From NCBI GenBank assembly GCA_020636645.1, contig JACJXO010000002.1:248001-312000 (forward strand): a stretch of DNA of 64,000 nt, written 5' to 3'. Each line of letters begins with the position of its first letter. The stretch's first letter is position 1. Of this stretch, positions 6,383-14,363 are shown in pieces. The notes beneath the pieces were generated by a model that worked only from the letters and a program-made list of their open reading frames with translations, was not told where the DNA came from and did no database searches. Source of the DNA: Chitinophagales bacterium. GTDB taxonomy: Bacteria > Bacteroidota > Bacteroidia > Chitinophagales > BACL12. The position numbers were made by a program, and so were the translations under genes.

Positions 6383-9187
6383 ATGAAAAAGGCATATTTA
6401 GACAAAGGCGACAACACCGGATCTCCCATCGGCGGGAACGGTGTGCAGACAGAAACGAAGGTGGCTTACATTGACGGACAGGCCTATGCCATCCATGAGA
6501 ATGAGACCATCCTGTCTTTCATCCGCCGCAACCTCGGTCGCGACCTGGTACCCACGCTGTGTGATGCACCCAACCTGGAACCATTCGGCTCCTGCCGGGT
6601 GTGTTCGGTAGATGTGGCATTGCAGGCAAACGGTGCGGTCAGAACAGTAGCTTCCTGTCATACACCGGTGCAGCCCGGTTATCATATCTCACCTTCTTCT
6701 GAGAATGTGCAGAAGCTGCGGAAGAACATCATTGAACTGGTGCTGACAGATCACCCGCTGGACTGTCTCACCTGCGAGGTGAACGGCAACTGCGAGCTCC
6801 AGGATGTGGCCGCGAAGGTGGGCATCAGAAAGGTGCGTTACCCGGAAGGCAAGACCCACCTGGACAGACAGAAAGACCTGTCGCACCCTTACATGACCTC
6901 CGATCTCAGCAAGTGCATCAACTGCTATCGCTGTGTGCGTGCCTGCGATGAAGTACAGGGACAATTCGTACTGAGCATGGCCGGTCGCGGATTTGACAAC
7001 CACATCATCAAAGGCAGTGATGTCAGCTTCTTTGAAAGTGACTGCGTGAGCTGCGGTGCCTGTGCACAAGCCTGCCCCACCAGCGCCATCAGCGATGTGT
7101 TTGAAAGCAAGAGTGTAGTGGGAACAGAAGTGACCCGTACTGTGTGTACCTATTGTGGAGTGGGATGTAACCTGGAAGTATCGACCGTTGACGGAAAGAT
7201 CAAGAGTATCCAGGCACCTTACGATGCAGAAGTGAACGGCGGACATACCTGTCTGAAAGGACGCTATGCCTTCGGTTTCTACAACCATGAGGATCGTATC
7301 CGCACACCGTTCATTCGTAAGAACGGAGAACTGGTGGAAGCCACCTGGGAAGAAGCCTTTGACTTCGTTGCAGAGAAGCTGACCACCATCAAAGAAAAAC
7401 ACGGACCCGACAGCATCGCAGGTATCTCTTCTGCCCGTTGTACGAATGAAGAGAATTATCTGATGCAGAAATTCATTCGTGCGGTCATCGGCACCAACAA
7501 CATCGACTGTTGTGCCAGGGTATGCCACTCGCCTACTGCACTCGGTATGCAGCGTACGTTTGGTACAGGTGCTGCCACCAACAGCATCATCGACCTGAAG
7601 TACACCAATGCCATCATGGTGATCGGTGCCAACCCCACCGATGGTCACCCCGTAACCGGTGCCAAGCTGAAGCAGTTCGCCATGAGCGGCAAGACCTCCA
7701 TCGTGATCGATCCAAGGAGAACAGAACTGGCAAAATATGCCACCTACCATCTGCCGCTTCGTCCCGGAACGAATGTGGCCATGCTGAATATGATGTTGTA
7801 CTACATCATCAGCGATGGACTGGAAGACAAGAAATTCATTGAAGCGAGAACAGAAGGGTATGACGAGATGCGTGCAGAGATCCTGCGACTGAACATCGAT
7901 GAACTGGAATCCATCACCGGTGTGGACAGAAATCTCGTTCGCAAAGCAGCGCATGCCTATGCCACAGCAGGCAATGCCATGAGCTTCCACGGTCTTGGTG
8001 TAACGGAACATTCGCAGGGAACCTTCACCGTCATGCTCATCGCAGACCTGGCCATGATCACAGGGAATATTGGTCGCAGGGGGGTGGGTGTGAACCCGCT
8101 TCGCGGTCAGAACAACGTGCAGGGAGCAGCCGATATGGGATGTCAGCCTCACCAGGGTGCAGGATACATGAGCTCCTACGACCCGGAGATGAACAAGAAA
8201 TACGAACTGCATTACGGTCGCTCCGTGCCGATAGGTAAGGGATTGAAAATTCCGGAGATGTGGGATGAAGCGCTGAACGGCAACCTGAAAGCTTTGTGGC
8301 TGATGGGCGAAGATGTGGTACAAACCGACCCGAACACCCAGCGGGTGATGAAGGCGCTCGACAACCTCGACCTGCTGGTGATCCAGGAGATCTTCCATAC
8401 CGAAACGACCAAGCATGCCGATGTCATTTTCCCTGCTTCATCCTTCCTGGAAAAGAGCGGGACCTTCACCAATGGAGAACGTCGCATCCAGCGGGTGAAT
8501 GCAGTGGTAGAACCCTTGCCCGGCACCAAGCCTGACGGACAGATCATCTGTGAGGTAATGACCCATATGGGCTTCCCGCAGCCTGATTACCATCCTCGCT
8601 GGGTACTGGAAGAAGTAAGTCAGATCGTACCCTTCTTCGCAGGTGTGAAGTGGGATGAACTGGGTGAACAAGGCAAGCAGTGGCCGGTGAAACCCGATGG
8701 CACAGGAACAGAGATATTGCATACCGAAGACTTCAAACGCGGTAAGGGCAAATTCCATTTCGAACCATGGAGAGAGAGTGAAGAGATCAATGCGAATGGG
8801 AAAGACTATCCATACATCATCACCACCAACCGCGAACTGGAACATTACAATGCCGGTACGATGACCCGTCGCACCCGCAACGTACAGATCCTGACGGAAG
8901 ATACACTGATGATCCATCCGGACGATGCAGCTGCCAACGGTATCGCCGATGGTGATATGGTCTGTGTGGAAAGTCCGCGGGGCAAAGTGGACATCAAAGC
9001 CCGGATCACCGATGAAGTTCGTCCGGGTGTACTGAGTTCCACCTTCCACTTCCCCGACATCATGCTGAACAACATCACAAGCGATGTACATGACAGCGAA
9101 GCCATGTGTCCGGAATACAAAGTGGTAGCCTGCAGGATCAGGAAGAGCAAGGGTAAGTTCAAGCATCAGCCTGCTACAGAGTTATGA
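6383..9187 (+). CDS. Formate dehydrogenase catalytic (alpha) subunit, Cys-type molybdopterin enzyme
   Basis: Oxidises formate to CO2 at a bis-molybdopterin site. The 934 residues hold, in order: a NuoG-like [2Fe-2S] domain (CDAPNLEPFGSCRVCSVDV and ASCHTPV); a His-Cys3 cluster site (DHPLDCLTCEVNGNCELQ); two ferredoxin motifs (CINCYRCVRACDE and CVSCGACAQACPT); and from about residue 250 an FdhF-type catalytic domain with CTYCGVGCNLEV. The Mo ligand motif is DCCARVCHSPT with Cys381 (TGC at 7523-7525) where E. coli FdhF has selenocysteine; His382 follows. The C-terminal molybdopterin dinucleotide-binding fold includes GTMTRRTRNVQ. Its stop overlaps the start of the next gene by four bases (ATGA). 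No fdhD or cofactor genes lie in the window. Confidence 0.93.
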   Translation: MKKAYLDKGDNTGSPIGGNGVQTETKVAYIDGQAYAIHENETILSFIRRNLGRDLVPTLCDAPNLEPFGSCRVCSVDVALQANGAVRTVASCHTPVQPGYHISPSSENVQKLRKNIIELVLTDHPLDCLTCEVNGNCELQDVAAKVGIRKVRYPEGKTHLDRQKDLSHPYMTSDLSKCINCYRCVRACDEVQGQFVLSMAGRGFDNHIIKGSDVSFFESDCVSCGACAQACPTSAISDVFESKSVVGTEVTRTVCTYCGVGCNLEVSTVDGKIKSIQAPYDAEVNGGHTCLKGRYAFGFYNHEDRIRTPFIRKNGELVEATWEEAFDFVAEKLTTIKEKHGPDSIAGISSARCTNEENYLMQKFIRAVIGTNNIDCCARVCHSPTALGMQRTFGTGAATNSIIDLKYTNAIMVIGANPTDGHPVTGAKLKQFAMSGKTSIVIDPRRTELAKYATYHLPLRPGTNVAMLNMMLYYIISDGLEDKKFIEARTEGYDEMRAEILRLNIDELESITGVDRNLVRKAAHAYATAGNAMSFHGLGVTEHSQGTFTVMLIADLAMITGNIGRRGVGVNPLRGQNNVQGAADMGCQPHQGAGYMSSYDPEMNKKYELHYGRSVPIGKGLKIPEMWDEALNGNLKALWLMGEDVVQTDPNTQRVMKALDNLDLLVIQEIFHTETTKHADVIFPASSFLEKSGTFTNGERRIQRVNAVVEPLPGTKPDGQIICEVMTHMGFPQPDYHPRWVLEEVSQIVPFFAGVKWDELGEQGKQWPVKPDGTGTEILHTEDFKRGKGKFHFEPWRESEEINANGKDYPYIITTNRELEHYNAGTMTRRTRNVQILTEDTLMIHPDDAAANGIADGDMVCVESPRGKVDIKARITDEVRPGVLSSTFHFPDIMLNNITSDVHDSEAMCPEYKVVACRIRKSKGKFKHQPATEL

Positions 9188-9801
9188 GAACATGCTCGCA
9201 CTGCGGGAAGGAGAATCCGGATGATGCATCTTACTGCAATCACTGTGGCAACTCCATGGCCTTCTCGAAACCACCAGCGACGTCCCGGTGGAAACGCATT
9301 CCTTCCTGGGGATGGATACTGATATTGGTCGTTGGCGTGATCGGCCTGATCGCATTCTTTATCGGATCCTTTGTCGCCATTGCCACCATAGAAGGTGTGG
9401 CCAGTGCGGTCATGCTGATAGCCGGTATGATCGGGTTCGGTGTAACACCACTCAGAAAGCCACAGAATACTTCCGGATTCACACGGGCTTTAGGTATTGC
9501 CTTTTTTGCCCTGATGGGCATCTCTGTCGATCAGACCGGCAACTATCTGTACAACAAACCGGTGGAGATGACCATGTGTGATGGTGGTACATTGACCCGT
9601 AAAGAGAATGTTTCCAACCCGGTACCAGGCTCCACTTACATCGAACAGGATTTCGTCTGCTATGATGACAACGGAGAACCGATCAAACGGCTGAACATCT
9701 TTGCTGTGATGGCCATCAGGTTCCTGGAGTATATCCTGTTGGGTTACCTGCTGCTGTTTGCACGAAGAGTACTTTGGAACGCCACCAGAGGATCCTCCTG
9801 A
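9184..9801 (+). CDS. Zinc-ribbon membrane protein translationally coupled to formate dehydrogenase
   Basis: A 205-residue protein of unknown function. It starts with a double-CXXC zinc ribbon (C4, C7, C18, C21: CSHCGKENPDDASYCNHCG). Three hydrophobic segments follow: about 41-63 (WILILVVGVIGLIAFFIG), 68-90, and one close to the C-terminus (FLEYILLGYLLLFARRVLW). A fourth, weaker one lies at about 102-116. Between the last two is an extramembrane domain with two Cys (MTMCDGG and FVCYDDNGE). The ATG sits inside the stop of the catalytic subunit, so translation is coupled. A role in anchoring or assembling the dehydrogenase is an inference from position only. Confidence 0.75.
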   Translation: MRTCSHCGKENPDDASYCNHCGNSMAFSKPPATSRWKRIPSWGWILILVVGVIGLIAFFIGSFVAIATIEGVASAVMLIAGMIGFGVTPLRKPQNTSGFTRALGIAFFALMGISVDQTGNYLYNKPVEMTMCDGGTLTRKENVSNPVPGSTYIEQDFVCYDDNGEPIKRLNIFAVMAIRFLEYILLGYLLLFARRVLWNATRGSS

Positions 9802-10222
9802 ATATGGCATAAACACCGGCAATTTATATAAACATCATTAATACTAAAAATACGGGTTCATGATGCCCTAAAGTATCTGATGTTCCTACACCTATCGAAC
9901 TTCCAAGTGTAACCAATATGCCATCCTGAGATATTTCTATATTCAGAAACATCTGCTCTTGTGTCGATCACTTCCGGATACAACATATAAATACTATAGA
10001 CAATATGGCAAATATGTGCACAAGGTACCGATTGGGTACATCATAAGATCAATTTATATTTCTCCAGATGAGGAACAAGCCATGCAGGAATACAATAGAT
10101 ACTTATTCTCCATTCTTTTTTGCTCCATCTGAATGAGCAATGATCAATTTGAATATTTTGTCATATGGGCAGAGGTAGTAGCTGCCGCGATGTAAGATCA
10201 CTGCACTCTATCATTTGAAGCT
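9802..10222. other. 421-bp spacer holding a decayed hip promoter and mnmE tail
   Basis: Convergent spacer between the zinc-ribbon gene and hipA. Its left half (9820-9985) is homologous to the hipB-mnmE junction. The right half (9986-10222) is AT-rich and shows no recognised gene. A plus-strand frame stays open for about 78 codons from 9878 to the stop near 10131 (it includes ISPDEEQAMQEYNRYLF), but has no start codon except an internal ATG near its end, so I do not call it a gene. Confidence 0.6.
9820..9985 (-). repeat. Decayed copy of the hipBA promoter plus the mnmE 3' end
   Basis: Aligns almost without gaps to 11952-12118. It contains degenerate versions of operators O2 (9820-9837, CAATT-N8-CATCA) and O3 (9861-9878, TGATG-N8-TATCT) at exactly the same spacing (41 bases). 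A less conserved stretch follows, then GTGTCGATCACTTCCGGATA against GTGTCGGTTACTTTCCGATA. Read on the minus strand, the end is Cys-Ile-Arg-Lys-stop where MnmE ends Cys-Ile-Gly-Lys-stop, with the stop at 9968-9970. So it preserves both a promoter scar and a gene-end scar. Confidence 0.75.
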
Positions 10223-11524
10223 TCATGTCCTGGCCTTATTCATTCTAACAAATGTACTCTTGATAGCTTCCCTTAACTCAGGATCAACTTTCTGATCATC
10301 CGCATATTTTTTCCACTTCCCGATCACCTGGTCAACCTGATCAATGATCTCACTTGCTCCTTTAATATTCATTTTTCTTGCCACTTCGAGCAAGTCGGCT
10401 CGTTCAATGTTTTTCCTTTTACCATTAACGCTCAGGCAATGCTGACTCACCCATGTACTGGATGGCCGATAGGCATGACACACGTCAAAGGCTGGAGAAA
10501 GTGACCATTCTCCACTTTTATCCATGGTGAAGGCGAAATTCTTGGTGTGGTCATCGCAGTTTCGAGCAATAACATTGAACACCATTCTCCTGAACAGCTG
10601 CTCTGCCTGAGGGTAGGGCAATACAAGAAGTCTCATTGTTTCAAACAAGTCTTCATAAGAGTATATATCAATGTCTTTGAAGTCATAGTGACGCATTGCA
10701 CAAAAAGACTGAACATGAATTTTACCCTTTCCCTGTACCCGGTCAAACCTTTTGGTCATGAAGTGTGCCCGGCCATTTTCTTCAAGCAACTCACTTTCCA
10801 TCATTTCAATTCCTGCATCAACAGCCATTTTGTAGTAGGCCATTTCCACTCGTCCATACCCTCTGGATGTACCAAACTGCTCATCTTCAATTCCATCAAA
10901 CTTGATCAGGTAATGATCAAATCCCTTAGGAGCATTAGCTTGACCACTTCTGATTTCCTTAGTCTCCTTATTGAATTCGATCAATGCCTTTGCTCGTGCT
11001 CCACCGGCAGACGTTCCGATTTTTAGAATTGCTTGTAAGGCTTTTTCCTGATCCGGCTGGAGATTGGTTAGAAACGCTTGTCTGCCTGAAAGTATCTTTG
11101 ATGTAATGTCAATCAATTCATTCATTTCAAGCTTAATGGAGTGGCCTGTTATCTTAGGTTCAGAAGGTTCAAACTCCAATGCGCCCATCGCTCTTTTACC
11201 AATGAAGCACAGGGTTTCAACGGGGTTAATGCTATTGGCCGGCCTGTTTTGCTTCACTAGCCATTGATTTATTAGTGCATTTCCGTACTTGTCTGGCAGC
11301 ACGTCTGCGAGCATCCCAGGCAAACCTTTAAACGTTGTTGTGTTCCGATGTTCCGGAAACCTGTAATTCAGAGATTCATTCAAAGGCATCATTACAGGTG
11401 ATAAATCCAGGCCGGTTTCAAGGAATTCGGGGTCATATCTGAAAGTAGCTATCCCTTCTTCCTCATTCCACGCAACTGCACCCACACGCTTGTTCCAAAT
11501 ATTGACGTAAGCAGCTTTAATCAT
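10223..11524 (-). CDS. hipA: HipA-family serine/threonine kinase toxin
   Basis: In E. coli HipA phosphorylates glutamyl-tRNA synthetase and induces persistence; the target of this homologue is unknown. At 433 residues it is full length for the family (E. coli 440). The N-terminal Couple_hipA-like domain spans about 1-120 (TTFKGLPGMLADVLPDKYGN). The Gly-rich loop is GTSAGGARAK (170-179). The catalytic loop is RNCDDHTKNF (321-330) and the metal-binding segment is SPAFD (343-347), so all kinase motifs are intact. The start codon overlaps the hipB stop by one base (TAATG), typical of antitoxin-first TA operons. The TA operon lies between mnmE and formate dehydrogenase in a patch flanked by duplicated DNA. 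Confidence 0.92.
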   Translation of the reverse strand: MIKAAYVNIWNKRVGAVAWNEEEGIATFRYDPEFLETGLDLSPVMMPLNESLNYRFPEHRNTTTFKGLPGMLADVLPDKYGNALINQWLVKQNRPANSINPVETLCFIGKRAMGALEFEPSEPKITGHSIKLEMNELIDITSKILSGRQAFLTNLQPDQEKALQAILKIGTSAGGARAKALIEFNKETKEIRSGQANAPKGFDHYLIKFDGIEDEQFGTSRGYGRVEMAYYKMAVDAGIEMMESELLEENGRAHFMTKRFDRVQGKGKIHVQSFCAMRHYDFKDIDIYSYEDLFETMRLLVLPYPQAEQLFRRMVFNVIARNCDDHTKNFAFTMDKSGEWSLSPAFDVCHAYRPSSTWVSQHCLSVNGKRKNIERADLLEVARKMNIKGASEIIDQVDQVIGKWKKYADDQKVDPELREAIKSTFVRMNKART

Positions 11525-11874
11525 TACCAGTCGGACGTTTTAGGTTTTTGATTTGATCTTGATCCGCTGGCCCGCTTTCTTTCCTCCATTTCAAGCTTTG
11601 CCAATTCAAGGGGATTCAACTCCTTTGAAACCTTGAAGTTTTTCAAAGTTTGTAACTGGTCCAATGATCGCAATACTTGTATGAGTGTCAGCAGTGTGCT
11701 TCTTTTTCCTAGTTCAAGGTCACGTATGGTTGTTCTATGAACACCTGACCGTTCACCTAATTGTTCCTGGGTCAAATTTCTGTCTAGTCGTACAGATCGT
11801 ATGTATTCTCCAATAGCCTTAATGATCATGTCATCGGTCATTCGCTTTAATTCTATGTTGGAAAATTCCTTCAT
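11524..11874 (-). CDS. hipB: HipB-like helix-turn-helix antitoxin
   Basis: Neutralises HipA and represses its own operon. I chose the ATG at 11874 (MKEFSNIELKRM; 116 residues). The longer frame to 11970 would run through two operator sites and the -7 element, and adds hydrophobic residues foreign to the family. An XRE helix-turn-helix lies at about residues 21-75 (LTQEQLGERSGVHRTTIRDL). The tail is basic and ends in tryptophan (KPKTSDW). In E. coli HipB the terminal Trp88 docks in a HipA pocket, so this tail probably does the same. Confidence 0.9.
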   Translation of the reverse strand: MKEFSNIELKRMTDDMIIKAIGEYIRSVRLDRNLTQEQLGERSGVHRTTIRDLELGKRSTLLTLIQVLRSLDQLQTLKNFKVSKELNPLELAKLEMEERKRASGSRSNQKPKTSDW

Positions 11875-11896
11875 AATGGCACTAACTTTACTTTTA

Positions 11897-11914
11897 TGAT
11901 GCAATTTAACATCA
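11897..11914. promoter_or_regulatory. HipB operator O1
   Basis: TGATG-CAATTTAA-CATCA: 5-bp inverted arms with an 8-bp spacer, the same 5-8-5 layout as E. coli HipB operators (TATCC-N8-GGATA). It overlaps the putative -7 element by two bases and lies 23 bases upstream of the chosen hipB start. Confidence 0.7.
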
Positions 11915-11920
11915 AAAATA
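11913..11920 (-). promoter_or_regulatory. Putative -7 element (TATTTTTG) of the hipBA promoter
   Basis: The minus strand reads TATTTTTG, a match to TAnnTTTG, 38 bases before the chosen hipB ATG. It abuts operator O1, so HipB bound there would occlude RNA polymerase. A -33 TTG at the preferred distance is not evident. Confidence 0.5.
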
Positions 11921-11951
11921 AGTAAAATGAAAGACTTAACGAGGAAATCAA

Positions 11952-11969
11952 TGATGCATTTAAACATCA
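11952..11969. promoter_or_regulatory. HipB operator O2
   Basis: TGATG-CATTTAAA-CATCA, with the palindrome extended by one A/T pair on each side. Its start is 55 bases from that of O1 and 41 from that of O3. A degenerate match with the same right half exists at 9820-9837. Confidence 0.7.
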
Positions 11970-11992
11970 TTATAGCTAATATAATCAGTTAT

Positions 11993-12010
11993 TGATGCAT
12001 TAAAGCATCA
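11993..12010. promoter_or_regulatory. HipB operator O3
   Basis: TGATG-CATTAAAG-CATCA, the most symmetrical of the three sites (TGATGC/GCATCA). It lies distal to the promoter, 87 bases downstream of the mnmE stop codon. Confidence 0.7.
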
Positions 12011-12097
12011 GATTCCTATAATCATGTAAACTTTAACTTCAACCGGTCTGCCGTCCTGAGATGCTTCTATATGCAGATATATTCACTCTTGTGTCGG

Positions 12098-13468
12098 TTA
12101 CTTTCCGATACAAAACTTGCTGAAGATATAATCCAGCAGGTCTTCGTGGGTCACCTCGCCGGTGATCTCACCCAGGTAGTTGAGGGCTCTTCGTATAGAT
12201 AAGGCAGTGATCTCGCCGCTGAACTTTCCCTTGATACCGTCCAGCACTTCCTGGATAGCTCCTTTCGCTTTGGTCAGGGCTTCAAGGTGTCGCACATTGG
12301 TCACTACCACATCGCCTAACCTGTTATCGCCACCTACCAGCTGGTACATGCGTTCCTTCAGGGCATCCAGATTGGATCCGTCTTTCGAAGAGATATACAA
12401 GACATCGCCGAAGGCATCCAGCGCCAGGACCTTATCGCCGGGAAGCCCGCGGTCCATCTTGTTTCCCACCAGCAGCAACTTATAGTTGCCCTGATGGAAT
12501 TGTTGCAGGTCCTTACCTACTTCTTCGACTGACATTTCCTGCACATCGAACACGTATAACAACAATGTACTCTGGGCGATCTTCTCCATGGTGCGCTGCA
12601 CACCTGCCTGCTCGATCACATCAGTCGCTTCGCGGATGCCTGCTGTATCTATGAGCCGGAACAGGATACCATGGATATTTACCTCTTCTTCGATCGTATC
12701 TCTCGTGGTGCCTGCTATCTCACTGACGATGGCCCTGTCTTCATTGAGCAGGGCATTCAGCAACGTGGACTTACCCGCATTGGGTCTGCCGGCAATGACC
12801 GTCTGCACACCCTGTTTGATGACATTGCCCAGGCGGAAACTATCGATCAGCTGATCGAGTACCTTTTCGATCCGGTTACTCAATACCACCAGTTCATCGC
12901 GGTTGGCGAACTCCACATCTTCTTCACTGAAGTCCAGTTCGAGTTCTATCATGGAAGCGAATCCAATGAGCTGGTCCCGCAGTTTTGACAGCTCGTTAGA
13001 AAACCCTCCCCGCATCTGTTTGATGGCAAGGTCATGTGCTGCGGCTCCTTCGCTGGCGATCAGATCAGCTACTGCCTCCGCCTGACTCAGGTCCATACGT
13101 CCATGTAAAAAGGCCCGCATGGTGAACTCACCGGCTTTGGCCATCCTGGCTCCCTGTTTGATCATGAGTGCAAGTACCTGCTGCTGGATGAACACGGAAC
13201 CATGACAGGAAATTTCGACCACATCTTCTGTGGTATAACTCTTCGGTGCACGAAAAATGCCTACCACAACCTCATCTACCAGCTGATCACCATCTTTCAG
13301 CCAGCCCACATGCAGGGTATTGGCAGCTGCTTCCAGGAGGTCTGTGCCCTGAAAAACCGCATCGCACATGCGAATGGCATCGGAACCAGACAGTCTTATC
13401 ACCGCAATGGCTCCCATGCCGGCAGGTGTGCTCAATGCCACAATGGTATCGTTCTCCAGATAGGCCAT
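12098..13468 (-). CDS. mnmE: tRNA uridine-5-carboxymethylaminomethyl modification GTPase MnmE
   Basis: With MnmG it installs the cmnm5 group on wobble uridine 34 of tRNAs. The 456 residues comprise the N-terminal tetrahydrofolate-binding domain (from ENDTIVALSTPAGMGAIAVI), a helical domain and an inserted G domain: P-loop GRPNAGKS (227-234), GTTRDT (253-258), DTAG, and NKMD. The C-terminus is FCIGK with the conserved Cys453. The start is the ATG at 13468, five bases after a TACCTTTG element. Its 3' end borders the hipBA module and is the segment duplicated at 9.97 kb. The 3' end of this gene (trmE/thdF) is the known attachment site of the SGI1 family. Confidence 0.97.
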   Translation of the reverse strand: MAYLENDTIVALSTPAGMGAIAVIRLSGSDAIRMCDAVFQGTDLLEAAANTLHVGWLKDGDQLVDEVVVGIFRAPKSYTTEDVVEISCHGSVFIQQQVLALMIKQGARMAKAGEFTMRAFLHGRMDLSQAEAVADLIASEGAAAHDLAIKQMRGGFSNELSKLRDQLIGFASMIELELDFSEEDVEFANRDELVVLSNRIEKVLDQLIDSFRLGNVIKQGVQTVIAGRPNAGKSTLLNALLNEDRAIVSEIAGTTRDTIEEEVNIHGILFRLIDTAGIREATDVIEQAGVQRTMEKIAQSTLLLYVFDVQEMSVEEVGKDLQQFHQGNYKLLLVGNKMDRGLPGDKVLALDAFGDVLYISSKDGSNLDALKERMYQLVGGDNRLGDVVVTNVRHLEALTKAKGAIQEVLDGIKGKFSGEITALSIRRALNYLGEITGEVTHEDLLDYIFSKFCIGK

Positions 13469-13472
13469 GGAT

Positions 13473-13480
13473 CAAAGGTA
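13473..13480 (-). promoter_or_regulatory. Putative -7 element (TACCTTTG) of the mnmE promoter
   Basis: Exact TAnnTTTG match on the minus strand, ending four bases before the mnmE ATG. The leader would be almost absent. The divergent gene at 13508 starts only 27 bases away, so the 39-bp spacer must serve both. Confidence 0.45.
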
Positions 13481-13507
13481 ACCATCAAATTGCCTTAATT
13501 TGCGGCT

Positions 13508-14362
13508 ATGATCTCTGACAAGGTCAGCGCTTCCGCACAGATCGGTATCGGCATCATGCTGATCATTCTGGGAGTACTCGTTACCCCTATTGGACTCATC
13601 GGTGCCATCGCCGGGGGCTTCACTTATGTGGGCATACTGATGATGTTCCTGCTGCTGGGCGGCGCCCTGATGTTGCTGGGTGGCATTCAATACCTCCGTG
13701 CCGGACTGAAACTCAGTAAAGACGAAAAAAAATTGCGCCAGGAACTTGCCCGCACCCACTCCCCCTCTCACTCCCACTCTCACACCCACTCCCACTCTCA
13801 CTCTCACTCCCCCACTCCCACTCCCACTCTCCCTCCCACTCCCACTCCCACTCCCACTCCCCCTCTCCCTCCCATCATCGCCAGATGGACGGTCGATGAA
13901 GCAACCTGGCAACTGTTCTGTCTCAACGAAAAAAAATACCGCACCGGAGATAACATATGGTACTTCATAGCTATGGTACTGCTGGGCACCCCCCTGCTCA
14001 TGTTTACCCGTGGTGTTTCACCGGGATTTTCTTTCATTTTCACCACACTTTTTGCAAGTGTCGTGGTAGGTCTGCGCTACAGATTATCCATGTCCAATCT
14101 CAGAAGCAGAAAGAACAAAACACCTGAGGTCATCATCAGCAAAGGATTCGTTTCGCTCAATGGCAAACAGTTTGAATTATACAGTAAGGTGCGGAATGTG
14201 CGCAGTGTGGTCTTTCAGCCGCATCAGCAACCGCCTATTCTGGAGTTCACCATCGAATGGAAGACCAGCAAAGGTGTTACCTTTGATGAGTTGCGTTTGC
14301 CTGTTCCTCCGGGCCTGGAAGACACGGCCAGACAGGTGGAAGCGACCTTCAAAGAGTTCTGA
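13508..14362 (+). CDS. Membrane protein with His/Ser/Thr/Pro microsatellite linker
   Basis: A 284-residue protein that I cannot assign to a family. Residues 8-66 hold two hydrophobic segments (IGIMLIILGVLVTPIGLIGA and GILMMFLLLGGALMLLGGIQ). Residues 82-122 are a low-complexity linker of His-Ser, His-Thr and then Pro-Thr dipeptides. Two further hydrophobic segments follow (about 156-196, NIWYFIAMVLLGTPLLMF). The soluble C-terminal domain contains 'KTPEVIISKGFVSLNGKQFE', reminiscent of small PH-like beta domains. A His-rich stretch could bind metal, but its origin is plainly repeat expansion. The next gene starts two bases after its stop, so the pair is probably co-transcribed. Confidence 0.7.
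   Translation: MISDKVSASAQIGIGIMLIILGVLVTPIGLIGAIAGGFTYVGILMMFLLLGGALMLLGGIQYLRAGLKLSKDEKKLRQELARTHSPSHSHSHTHSHSHSHSPTPTPTLPPTPTPTPTPPLPPIIARWTVDEATWQLFCLNEKKYRTGDNIWYFIAMVLLGTPLLMFTRGVSPGFSFIFTTLFASVVVGLRYRLSMSNLRSRKNKTPEVIISKGFVSLNGKQFELYSKVRNVRSVVFQPHQQPPILEFTIEWKTSKGVTFDELRLPVPPGLEDTARQVEATFKEF
13753..13875 (+). repeat. C-rich microsatellite (CCCACT / CTCACT hexamers)
   Basis: About 120 bases built almost only from CCCACT, CTCACT and CTCCCT units inside the reading frame. Because the unit is six bases, length change adds or removes two residues without a frameshift. The G-poor strand also creates long spurious open frames on the opposite strand. Confidence 0.9.
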
Positions 14363-14363
14363 T

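Larger units (their letters stand above)
11952..12118 (-). repeat. Intact partner of the duplicated hip promoter / mnmE tail segment
   Basis: Intact counterpart of 9820-9985 at a constant offset of 2132 bases at the promoter end (2130 at the mnmE end). It includes O2, O3, the 87-base spacer to mnmE and the last codons of mnmE. Homology fades once the mnmE coding sequence is entered by about six codons. Confidence 0.75.

Noticed and set aside
6689..8416. 575-codon open frame on the minus strand
   Set aside because: It lies wholly antisense to the formate dehydrogenase catalytic gene, whose motifs are all intact. Its translation is Cys/His/Val-rich without family features, a typical mirror of codon bias.
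9878..10133. Open plus-strand frame of about 78 codons downstream of the zinc-ribbon gene
   Set aside because: No start codon before its last fifth, and its first part coincides with antisense of a decayed mnmE tail. Length is compatible with chance in AT-rich DNA.
11875..11970. 32-codon N-terminal extension of hipB
   Set aside because: It would encode operator and promoter DNA and adds a hydrophobic segment unlike HipB antitoxins.
13753..13875. Possible CRISPR-like array
   Set aside because: Units are 6 bases without spacers of unique sequence, and the tract is in frame within a gene.
13472..13912. Gly/Ser/Val-rich minus-strand frame over the microsatellite
   Set aside because: It arises from the opposite strand of the CCCACT tract, which is open in several frames. 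The plus gene has flanking membrane segments and fits its neighbours.
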